A DNA stretch of 64,000 bases from Cloacibacterium caeni (GTDB lineage: Bacteria > Bacteroidota > Bacteroidia > Flavobacteriales > Weeksellaceae), in the NCBI RefSeq assembly GCF_907163125.1, contig NZ_OU015319.1, positions 434,001-498,000 of the forward strand, given 5' to 3'. Position 1 is the stretch's first letter, and each line of letters starts with the position of its first letter. Positions 18,858 to 25,967 of this stretch are shown here, in pieces. Both the position numbers and the translations under genes were made by a program. The notes beneath the pieces were generated by a model that searched no databases, was not told where the DNA came from, and saw nothing but the letters and a program-made list of their open reading frames with translations.

Positions 18858-19607
18858 TTATACTACCTTTATAAGATTCAGCGCATTGTAAGTACCATTT
18901 TTCAAAGGATACAATTGCCCATTTATTTTCTGCATCAGTTCTACCAATAATAGGTAAAATAAAGTTCCTTCTAGGGTAGGAAGATTTTCTAATCCTATTT
19001 CCAGAGGGGCGGCATCTGCATCTATCGCTATGGTATGCACTTCACTATACGCTACTTCAGATTGTTGCAGTTCAAAATCTAAACTCGCACAAGCGATGCT
19101 TAAGGAAACATGTGTTGCATACTCAGGGAGTAATAAATGCTCTTTAGGATTAAAAAGGGCTATATTTACACTGCCAGCCTCTACATCTAGCGTGTAGGGA
19201 GCTTTAAATAAAATGCCAAGAGGTGAGTTTTTATTAAAATCAAAACCTTCTAAAACCCTTTTTCCTTCTACGCTTTTTATCCCCTCAGCAACTTTTCGTT
19301 GTCCTCTTAGAGATTGGTTGTCTAAATTTTTTATAGTAGACATTAGACTTACAATTCTATTACTGGTTCTGGTATCTTTTGCACGATTCATCAGTATAGA
19401 AATACTGTTTCTTAGTAATTTACCACTACTGGCTATAGTGCCAAATTCACTCATGTTTTCCCTCGTTCTTTCATAGTTAGGGTCATTCATGATTCTGTTG
19501 CGTTCTACGCCACCTTTCGCTCTTACAAAGTGGCCTTCTGAGTTCTTGTAGAAACTCATTCCATCGAGTTTCCCTCGAAGTTTTAAAATGGACATTTCTC
19601 TTGCCAT
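18858..19607 (-). CDS. conserved Bacteroidota protein of unknown function
   Basis: A soluble, basic protein of 249 residues with no signal peptide. Its opening resembles a recurring flavobacterial family of unknown role: I-L-K-L-x-G-K-L-x-G-M-S-F-Y-K, then R-A-K-G-G-V and N-D-P-x-Y-x-R-T-R-E-N. I recognise the pattern but not a function. The gene stands alone between repeat-rich, gene-poor DNA, with its own -7 box (19670-19677) and terminator. That setting suggests an accessory, possibly horizontally moved cassette. Its leader holds a perfect palindrome CATTGGCCAATG (19649-19660), a possible operator. Confidence 0.7.
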   Translation of the reverse strand: MAREMSILKLRGKLDGMSFYKNSEGHFVRAKGGVERNRIMNDPNYERTRENMSEFGTIASSGKLLRNSISILMNRAKDTRTSNRIVSLMSTIKNLDNQSLRGQRKVAEGIKSVEGKRVLEGFDFNKNSPLGILFKAPYTLDVEAGSVNIALFNPKEHLLLPEYATHVSLSIACASLDFELQQSEVAYSEVHTIAIDADAAPLEIGLENLPTLEGTLFYLLLVELMQKINGQLYPLKNGTYNALNLIKVV

Positions 19608-19669
19608 AATACTTGTTTTTTGGGTGTTAATAAATGATTTGGGTAACCATTGGCCAATGCATTACTCCA

Positions 19670-19677
19670 CAAAGATA
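19670..19677 (-). promoter_or_regulatory. -7 box of the 18858 gene
   Basis: TATCTTTG on the minus strand, 62 nt before the ATG. The leader between them includes the palindrome CATTGGCCAATG. Confidence 0.5.
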
Positions 19678-19884
19678 GATAAGCAATAAACCCTCTCCAA
19701 ATGCCATGTTTCGTTTGGTTCGTCTTTGTTTTTTTTGATTCTTTTTATTCTAATAAGTGCATTTTGTGCAAATAAAAACTTATAGTTCGTTTTGTTTCAA
19801 AATGTTCGTTTAAGTCTGTTTTGTCTCATAACCTAACAAGACAATAGGCTAGATAAAAAACACTTCAATTCTTCCTTATTCTAG

Positions 19885-19939
19885 TCTCGTGTCAGTCCCG
19901 TGTCAATCCCGTGTCAATCCCGTGTCAATCTCGTGTCAA
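19885..19939. repeat. five 11-bp tandem repeats
   Basis: Five head-to-tail units of TCCCGTGTCAA (first and last with TCTCG, the first ending CAG). They lie about 210 bp upstream of the 18858 gene promoter. Confidence 0.9.
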
Positions 19940-20419
19940 AAAAATAGAATATGGTGAAGTTTTTAATGAGCATGGATTCGTCATTTTTACAAGGACTAAA
20001 AATTGGGGTATAGAACCAGTGGTTTTATAAGAATATCTTGTCACTATGGGGGATATTTCTTTAGCTTAAAAATTGTTGATTGGGGCATCCTTACTTTAGA
20101 GAAAGAATAAGTAGAAAAGAAGTCTTCTTCTATGAAAATAGAGGCTGTAAATAGGGTTTTTTTGCATCATTTTACGGAGTGCTCATTTTTCGAGTAATCC
20201 TTTATCCATAGGGGTTTAAACGGTGTGTTTAAACAGTAGTTTAATTAATTGATGGTGAGGTCTTTTATCGTGGTTTGCCCAGTGTTTATCGTGGTTTACA
20301 GAGATTTGTAAAGTGCTGTAAAGCAATCAGCTTTTATCCTAATTTTTAGAAAACCCTTTATTCATGAGGTTTCTATGTAATTGTGGAAAAATACATCGCC
20401 ATTTTTAGATTTTTCTTTT
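19940..20419. other. gene-poor accessory stretch
   Basis: No credible complete gene. An open run of 28 codons (19943-20029) ending in TAA may be a remnant of a lost gene; I do not recognise it. Two GTTTAAAC palindromes (20214-20221, 20227-20234) are 13 bp apart, and TTTATCGTGGTTT occurs twice near 20265 and 20287. These could be binding sites, but nothing in the sequence proves it. Confidence 0.4.
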
Positions 20420-20427
20420 TACCTTTG
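20420..20427 (+). promoter_or_regulatory. -7 box of a long leader
   Basis: TACCTTTG, a perfect TAnnTTTG match, 413 nt before the small gene at 20840. The leader has a hairpin CGTGCA...TGCACG with an inner GTATT/AATAC stem (20507-20536) and a perfect palindrome ATGTCTATAGACAT (20647-20660). Confidence 0.5.
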
Positions 20428-20669
20428 AAAGAACAGTAGAGAATGTACTGTAGTATAAGTTCTTTGAGGTAACGGAAATAAAACAAATTGTAGATTTTTA
20501 ATAAATCGTGCAAGTATTCTAAAATACCTATGCACGGAAAAGATTATGCACTAATTTATTTTTATAAAACTTAATAATTTATACTACCCGTTGTAGAAAA
20601 ATGTGTACAACAAAGAGCAGGTGATACATAATCCTTAAAACCTTTTATGTCTATAGACATATATTATAA

Positions 20670-20747
20670 ATGAAAAATTTAATTATGAAAAACACTAACT
20701 ATAAACCTCTTTCTACTGCTTCGTTTTATTTCTTGCTTACTTCTTAG
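20670..20747 (+). CDS. possible 25-residue leader peptide
   Basis: A short frame of 25 codons with Lys-rich start and hydrophobic end (F-Y-F-L-L-T-S), located in the long leader before the 20840 gene. A second ATG in the same frame is at 20685. It may be a regulatory leader peptide or chance; codon content alone does not decide. Confidence 0.25.
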   Translation: MKNLIMKNTNYKPLSTASFYFLLTS

Positions 20748-20839
20748 CATTTAGCCTATTTTATTTTCTTAACTGTCATCACGGAATATCAACCGCTCCA
20801 TTATGTAAATATTAGAGCTTAATAGCCATGTAGAGCACA

Positions 20840-21040
20840 ATGAAAGTAAAATTAATTATGAACGCTAATGACGTTCAAGCAATTACTGATTACAGTATCG
20901 GGCATTGCAGAAGAATCTTGAGGGAAATAAGAAAATCCAAGAGAAAACTCAAGCATCAGAAAGTAACCGTAGAAGAAGTAGGTGCATATCTTGGCATAAA
21001 CGCCGATGATATTAGAAAGATTTTTTCTAAAGACCATTAA
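20840..21040 (+). CDS. small putative DNA-binding protein
   Basis: A 66-residue basic protein, or 60 residues from the in-frame ATG at 20858. It reads N-A-N-D-V-Q-A-I-T-D-Y-S-I-G-H-C-R-R-I-L-like, which suggests a helix-turn-helix of the excisionase/MerR type. A second helical segment V-T-V-E-E-V-G-A-Y-L-G-I follows. Similar short proteins recur in flavobacteria without a set function; this is recognition by pattern only. It follows a 413-nt leader with hairpins and ends at a strong terminator. Confidence 0.6.
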   Translation: MKVKLIMNANDVQAITDYSIGHCRRILREIRKSKRKLKHQKVTVEEVGAYLGINADDIRKIFSKDH

Positions 21041-21066
21041 CCTTCTTTCTATTAGATGCGATTCAC

Positions 21067-21109
21067 AAAGCCACAACGCTTTCTTTACAGGAAGTGTTGT
21101 GGCTTTTTT
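21067..21109 (+). terminator. terminator after the 20840 gene
   Basis: Long stem AAAGCCACAACGCTTTC with GAAGTGTTGTGGCTTT (one G-U, one bulge), then T6. Confidence 0.85.
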
Positions 21110-21169
21110 ATGTAGACATTATTCTGTACTCGTAGATTTATAATCCATAATTACAAAACATAACCCTGT

Positions 21170-21590
21170 CATTCTGAACGAAGCGCAGCAAAGTGAAGAA
21201 TCTCTTTATGAAGAGAAAGATTTTCTAAAAGTGTAAATAGAAAAACCTGTGTACTTCATAGAACATCTATGATGTTCCTTTGAGAACTTAAAAACGAAAT
21301 TATTTCACCAATACTTAGTGAACTTTGTGATAAAAATAATCCGTTTCATAGACCCCTGTCATTCTGAACGAAGCGCATCATAGTGAAGAATCTTTTCATG
21401 AAGAAAAAGATTTTTCTAAAAGTGTAAATAGAAAAACCTGTGTACTTCATAGAACATCTATGATGTTCCTTTGAGAACTTAAAAACGAAATTATTTCACC
21501 ATTACTTAGTGAACTTTGTGATAAAAATAAGCCACTTCAAAGAACCTTGTCGTTCTGAATGAAGCGCAGCAAAGCCAAGAATCTTTTTAT
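21170..21590. repeat. 190-bp intergenic tandem repeat, locus 2
   Basis: Same unit as at 12393: full units 21170-21359 and 21360-21550 and a partial third to about 21590. Inverted repeat GAACATC-TAT-GATGTTC at 21261 and 21452. As at locus 1, a GATTTATAATCC-like sequence and AAACATAACC precede the first unit. Confidence 0.85.
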
Positions 21591-21718
21591 AAAGAAAAAT
21601 ATTTTTCTTGTGATATTATTATTGGGGTGTTATAAGTTGAAACTATATAAATTTAAAATATTTATATAAAAATATAGGGGTTGTGTTTCAAAAAATATAT
21701 TTTTTTAAATAAAATGTT

Positions 21719-21726
21719 TACATTTG
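21719..21726 (+). promoter_or_regulatory. -7 box deciding the amt start
   Basis: TACATTTG fits TAnnTTTG. It lies inside the longer frame opening at 21681 and overlaps codons after the ATG at 21714, so the ATG at 21747 is the likely start. Confidence 0.6.
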
Positions 21727-21746
21727 TAGGGGTTAAAACAGAAAAT

Positions 21747-23093
21747 ATGTTATTGAAAGTAGAAAAACGTTGGGTTATTGCTTTTATCATCACAGCGATA
21801 GTAGCAATGGTAAGTTTATTCTGGCCAACAAAGTTGCCAGATGCTAGTTCGGGAGTTTTTTTAGAAGAAAATAATTTAGTTGGAGCAGATATTGCTTGGT
21901 TATTGGCTTCATCGGGTTTAGTCCTTCTCATGACGCCGGGTTTATCTTTCTTCTATGGCGGAATGGTGGGCAAAAAAAATATAATTTCTACCATGTTGCA
22001 GAGTTTTATTGCATTGGGAGTCATCAGTTTGGTTTGGGTAGTGGTTGGTTTTTCGCTCTCTTTCGGAGATTCTCTAGGATTTTATATTGGCAAAGAACAT
22101 TACGGAATCATAGGCAATCCTTTTAGTTTTACTTTTTTTAACCAAGTAGGCGTTTTGCCACATTCTAAAATGGCTTCTACCGTTCCTTTTATCCTTTTTG
22201 CATTGTTCCAAATGAAATTTGCAGTGATTACTCCTGCCATTATCACGGGAAGTTTTGCAGAGAGAGTAAGATTTGTAAGTTACCTTTTATTTATCGTACT
22301 GTTTTCACTGTTCATTTATGCACCTTTGGCTCACATGGTTTGGAGCGGAGACGGATTCTTGGTTAAATTTTTTGGAATTAAAGATTTTGCAGGTGGAACT
22401 GTAGTTCACATGAGTGCTGGTTTTGCAGCTTTAGCAGGTGCTTTGATGATTGGGAAAAGAAAAAATGACCATCACGAACCTTCCAATATTACGTATGTGA
22501 TTTTAGGAACAGGAATGTTGTGGTTTGGTTGGTTCGGATTTAATTCGGGTTCAGCTTTAGCTGCCAATGCCACTGCAGCGATGGCTTTTGGAACTACAAC
22601 GATAGCTTCTGCTTCAGCGATGATGACTTGGATATTTTTCGATAGAATAAATGGAAGAAAGATTTCAGCATTAGGAGCATGTATTGGAGCGGTAGTAGGA
22701 TTGGTGGCGATTACACCGGGTTGTGGTTACGTAAGCATTGCAGAAAGTATATTTATCGGTTTTATCTCGGCAATTGTTTCTAATATGGCGGTCAACTGGA
22801 AAAAACTGAAAAGCGTAGATGATACGTTAGATGTTTTTGCCTGTCACGGAATCGGAGGGATTATGGGAATGATACTCACCGCTATTTTTGCTCGAGGCGA
22901 AAATGCCAGTCTTCTGCACGGTGGAATAGGCGTTTTTGCACATCACATGACTGCGCTACTTTTGGTGTCTGTGTTTACCTTTTTTGGAGCTTTGGTTATT
23001 TATAAGATTACAGATTTTATTATTCCACTTCGAGTAGAAGAAACCTCCGAAGAATTAGGGTTGGATATATCGCAACACAATGAATCTATATAA
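21747..23093 (+). CDS. amt: ammonium transporter, Amt family
   Basis: Inner-membrane channel for ammonium/ammonia, 448 residues from the chosen ATG. About eleven membrane segments follow a first hydrophobic anchor. Family signatures are visible: M-T-P-G-L-S-F-F-Y-G-G-M-V near residue 65, the D-F-A-G-G-T-V-V-H-M-S-A-G segment with the first pore histidine, and the second pore histidine in D-V-F-A-C-H-G-I-G-G. No P-II gene (glnK) is adjacent. The start is moved to 21747 because a -7 box lies at 21719. A perfect 13-bp terminator follows the stop. Confidence 0.95.
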   Translation: MLLKVEKRWVIAFIITAIVAMVSLFWPTKLPDASSGVFLEENNLVGADIAWLLASSGLVLLMTPGLSFFYGGMVGKKNIISTMLQSFIALGVISLVWVVVGFSLSFGDSLGFYIGKEHYGIIGNPFSFTFFNQVGVLPHSKMASTVPFILFALFQMKFAVITPAIITGSFAERVRFVSYLLFIVLFSLFIYAPLAHMVWSGDGFLVKFFGIKDFAGGTVVHMSAGFAALAGALMIGKRKNDHHEPSNITYVILGTGMLWFGWFGFNSGSALAANATAAMAFGTTTIASASAMMTWIFFDRINGRKISALGACIGAVVGLVAITPGCGYVSIAESIFIGFISAIVSNMAVNWKKLKSVDDTLDVFACHGIGGIMGMILTAIFARGENASLLHGGIGVFAHHMTALLLVSVFTFFGALVIYKITDFIIPLRVEETSEELGLDISQHNESI

Positions 23094-23095
23094 AT

Positions 23096-23134
23096 AAAGA
23101 AAGCCTTCCGTTAATCTAGAAGGCTTTCTTTTTA
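23096..23134. terminator. bidirectional terminator between amt and the Crp-type gene
   Basis: Perfect 13-bp stem AAAGAAAGCCTTC/GAAGGCTTTCTTT with a 10-base loop, A tract before and T tract after. Confidence 0.85.
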
Positions 23135-23209
23135 AGGCAATTTTCATTCATTTGTGTTTTTCCTTTATGCAAATATATTGTATAATGTTTTAATGAAAAT
23201 TAACATTTG

Positions 23210-23785
23210 TTAATTTTCTAATCTTTTTTTAATTCTACTCAAAGAAACTGGAATAATTCCCAAAAATGAAGCTAAATGCTTATCGGGAATTCTTTCACAT
23301 AAATCGTGGTAAGTGCTTTTGAGTTGCACAAATCTTTCCTCAGGAGTTAATATAATAAAACTTTCTAATCTCTCGTATAATCTGTACGATAATTTTTGAT
23401 TAGTGGCGATTCTTAATCTGAGTAATGCACCGTTTCTTTTACTTAATTCTTCAAATTTTAGCATGTCAATCTCTATAATCTCACTGTCTTCTATGGCGGT
23501 CCAAGTAAGTCTGGAGGTTTTTTTATGAATTAAACAATCTGGGTCTGCGCAAAATTCTTTTTCCCAACGGAAGAAAATGGTTTTTTCTTCTCCTTTTGAA
23601 TCTGTGTAAAATCCTCTTAATAATCCTTTTTTGATATAGAATATTTTGAAGTGTTGCTTTCCTTCACTAAAATATACTTCATTTTTTTTTATTTTAACTT
23701 TCTTGAATAATCCAAAAAAATTGGTCAAATCTGTTTTGGGTATGTCTTTTATAAGGTCAATTAAAAAATTATCTAAAATTTCCAT
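23210..23785 (-). CDS. Crp/Fnr family transcriptional regulator
   Basis: A regulator of 191 residues with an N-terminal cyclic-nucleotide-binding-type beta barrel (about residues 20-120; Y-I-K-K-G-L-L-R-G-F-Y pattern). The C-terminal helix-turn-helix is short (I-P-D-K-H-L-A-S-F-L-G-I-x-x-V-S-L-S-R-I). The usual cAMP phosphate-binding Arg-Ser pair is not evident, so the ligand is unknown. It starts 3 bp after the stop of the E1 dehydrogenase gene on the same strand and is probably cotranscribed with it. It may sense a state linked to branched-chain keto acid use, which is inference. Confidence 0.85.
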   Translation of the reverse strand: MEILDNFLIDLIKDIPKTDLTNFFGLFKKVKIKKNEVYFSEGKQHFKIFYIKKGLLRGFYTDSKGEEKTIFFRWEKEFCADPDCLIHKKTSRLTWTAIEDSEIIEIDMLKFEELSKRNGALLRLRIATNQKLSYRLYERLESFIILTPEERFVQLKSTYHDLCERIPDKHLASFLGIIPVSLSRIKKRLEN

Positions 23786-23788
23786 GCT

Positions 23789-25867
23789 TTAATTGTTGAG
23801 AAGTTCATTGATTTTAAGGCTTAATTTTTCTGCATTGGGAAGCATTTCTTTTTCTAAAATCAAATTGATAGGAACAGCTGGTAAATCCAGCGAACCCATG
23901 ATTTCTACAGCTGCATCGAGGTATTTAAAGCAATTTTTAGAAATTCTTGCCCCGAAAGCTTCCATCATGGAGTTGTTTAGTGCTTCTTCCGTTAAAAGAA
24001 TACATTTCCCGTGTAATTTAACCCTTTCAAAAACCAATTCTTCATCTATCGGCTTGATGGTTCTTAAATCTATAATTTCTACCCTTCCTTCAAAATTTTT
24101 AGCCGCTTCTTTGGCCCAATAAACACCCATTCCATAAGTAACGACAACTAGAGTTCGACCTTTTTGGACTTCTTCTTCATTGGCAAATTTTACAATATTG
24201 GCTTTCCCGAAAGGTAATATGTAATCTTCTGCAGGTTCTACAGTTTTTGCCTCTTCTGTTCCTGGAACTTTACTCCAATAAAGACCTTTGTGTTCTAAGA
24301 AAATGACAGGATTTGGGTCGTAAAAAGCAGCTTTAAATAAGCCTTTAAAATCTGCAGCATTGCTTGGATAAGCGATTTTAATTCCTTTGATTTGAGCCAA
24401 CATGGTTTCTACGCTTCCGCTGTGATAAGGACCGCCACCTCCATAAGCTCCAATCGGAACTCTAATGATGCTCGAAACAGGATATTTTCCGTTGCTGAGG
24501 TAGCAAGATTTAGAAACTTCTGTTACCAATTGATTGATCCCTGGATAAATATAATCGGCAAATTGTACCTCTACAATAGGTTTAAGACCTACTGCGCTCA
24601 TTCCTACAGTAGAACCAATGATGTACGCCTCTTGAATGGCGGTGTTAAAAACTCTTTTATTTCCAAATTTTTGTTGAAGCGTTACCGCTTCTCTGAAAAC
24701 GCCCCCAATTCTTCCGCCTACATCTTGACCATAAAGCAATGCTTCAGGATGTTTGTGCATCAATTCTTGTATGGCGTGAATTCCAGCATCTACCATTGGG
24801 ATTTTTTCTCCATTTTCTGGAATTCTAGTTCCTTTTTCTTCTGTGATAGGAGTAGGAGCGTAAACATGCTCTTTTACGGTTTCAGGCTTTGGGTCTGGAG
24901 CGAGAATGGCTTTGTTAAAGTCTTCTTCTATTTGTTTTCTGGCTTCAATTTCTATTTGAGATAAGGTCTCTTCGTTAAAACCTTCTTCTAATAAATATTT
25001 TTTGAGAATAATTCCCGGGTCTTTTGCTCTATGTTTGGCTAAATCTGCTTCGTCACGATAAAATTCTCTTCTTACGCCAGAAGTATGATGCCCAATCAAT
25101 ACGGTTTTAGCGCAAACTAAAAGAGGTTTTCTTTCTTCTCTTACAAAATGTACCGCTTTTTGTATCTGAATGAAACTTTCTACAAAATCAGTTCCATCAA
25201 TTCTCATTCTATTTAGCCCTACGAATCCAGTCGCATAATCATAAGCATCAGAAGTTCTGGCTTCTTCCTTGGTTACGCTAATACCCCATTCATTATCTTG
25301 AACCAAAAAGATAATGGGAAGTTGATGAAGTGCTGCAAATTGAAAAGCTTCGGCTACTTCTCCTTCTGTAACAGAATTATCGCCTAAACTACAAATGACA
25401 ACAGGATTTTTTTCAAAATTTTGAAGTTTAAAATCTTCAATATATCTTATTCCTTGAGCAACACCAGTGGTGGGAATGGCTTGCATTCCTGTAGCAGAAC
25501 TCTGATGAATAATTTTAGGAAATTCTTCTGATTTACTTGAAGGATGAGAATAATAAGAACGACCACCTGAAAATGGGTCTTCTGCTTTTGCTAATAATTG
25601 AAGCATTAATTGATAAGGAGTGAAGCCTATTCCCAATAATAAAGATTCGTCTCTGTAATAAGGAGATACCCAATCTTCTTTGGATAATTGATAAGCCGTA
25701 GCCAATTGTATGGCTTCGTGGCCTCTAGAAGTACTGTGTACGTACTTGCAAATATTTCTGTTTTCTTCGTAAATATCGGCCATTGATTTTGCCAACATCA
25801 TTTGAGTGTATGCCTTGAGCAAAATTTCTTTTGAAATAATTTCTTTTGTTGTAAAGTCAGATTCCAT
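23789..25867 (-). CDS. branched-chain 2-oxoacid dehydrogenase E1, alpha and beta fused
   Basis: Thiamine-diphosphate decarboxylase component of a 2-oxoacid dehydrogenase complex, probably 2-oxoisovalerate type, giving branched acyl groups for catabolism or fatty-acid priming. About 692 residues. The N-terminal half is E1-alpha, with the ThDP motif around G-D-N-S-V-T-E-G...N-E-W-G-I-S. The second half, from about residue 365, is E1-beta (G-Q-D-V-G...G-V-F-R, then V-E-V-Q-F-A-D-Y-I-Y and I-R-V-P-I-G). This single-chain form is common in Bacteroidota. E2 and E3 are not in the window. The start is the ATG at 25867; a longer frame begins with TTG, which is the end of the -7 box TATATTTG, so the mRNA is nearly leaderless. 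Confidence 0.92.
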   Translation of the reverse strand: MESDFTTKEIISKEILLKAYTQMMLAKSMADIYEENRNICKYVHSTSRGHEAIQLATAYQLSKEDWVSPYYRDESLLLGIGFTPYQLMLQLLAKAEDPFSGGRSYYSHPSSKSEEFPKIIHQSSATGMQAIPTTGVAQGIRYIEDFKLQNFEKNPVVICSLGDNSVTEGEVAEAFQFAALHQLPIIFLVQDNEWGISVTKEEARTSDAYDYATGFVGLNRMRIDGTDFVESFIQIQKAVHFVREERKPLLVCAKTVLIGHHTSGVRREFYRDEADLAKHRAKDPGIILKKYLLEEGFNEETLSQIEIEARKQIEEDFNKAILAPDPKPETVKEHVYAPTPITEEKGTRIPENGEKIPMVDAGIHAIQELMHKHPEALLYGQDVGGRIGGVFREAVTLQQKFGNKRVFNTAIQEAYIIGSTVGMSAVGLKPIVEVQFADYIYPGINQLVTEVSKSCYLSNGKYPVSSIIRVPIGAYGGGGPYHSGSVETMLAQIKGIKIAYPSNAADFKGLFKAAFYDPNPVIFLEHKGLYWSKVPGTEEAKTVEPAEDYILPFGKANIVKFANEEEVQKGRTLVVVTYGMGVYWAKEAAKNFEGRVEIIDLRTIKPIDEELVFERVKLHGKCILLTEEALNNSMMEAFGARISKNCFKYLDAAVEIMGSLDLPAVPINLILEKEMLPNAEKLSLKINELLNN

Positions 25868-25873
25868 AGAAAA

Positions 25874-25881
25874 CAAATATA
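25874..25881 (-). promoter_or_regulatory. -7 box of the E1-Crp operon
   Basis: TATATTTG on the minus strand ends only 6 nt before the ATG at 25867, so transcription should start at or next to the start codon. Confidence 0.6.
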
Positions 25882-25902
25882 AGCATTCTCTCTTTTGATT
25901 GA

Positions 25903-25937
25903 AAATAAAAAACGCTAACTCGTAAAGTTAGCGTTTT
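25903..25937 (-). terminator. terminator of the subtilase gene
   Basis: Perfect 11-bp stem AAAACGCTAAC/GTTAGCGTTTT with a 7-base loop and T6 on the minus strand. Confidence 0.85.
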
Positions 25938-25967
25938 CAATGATTTAGAAGGTTTTTAATCCTCGAA

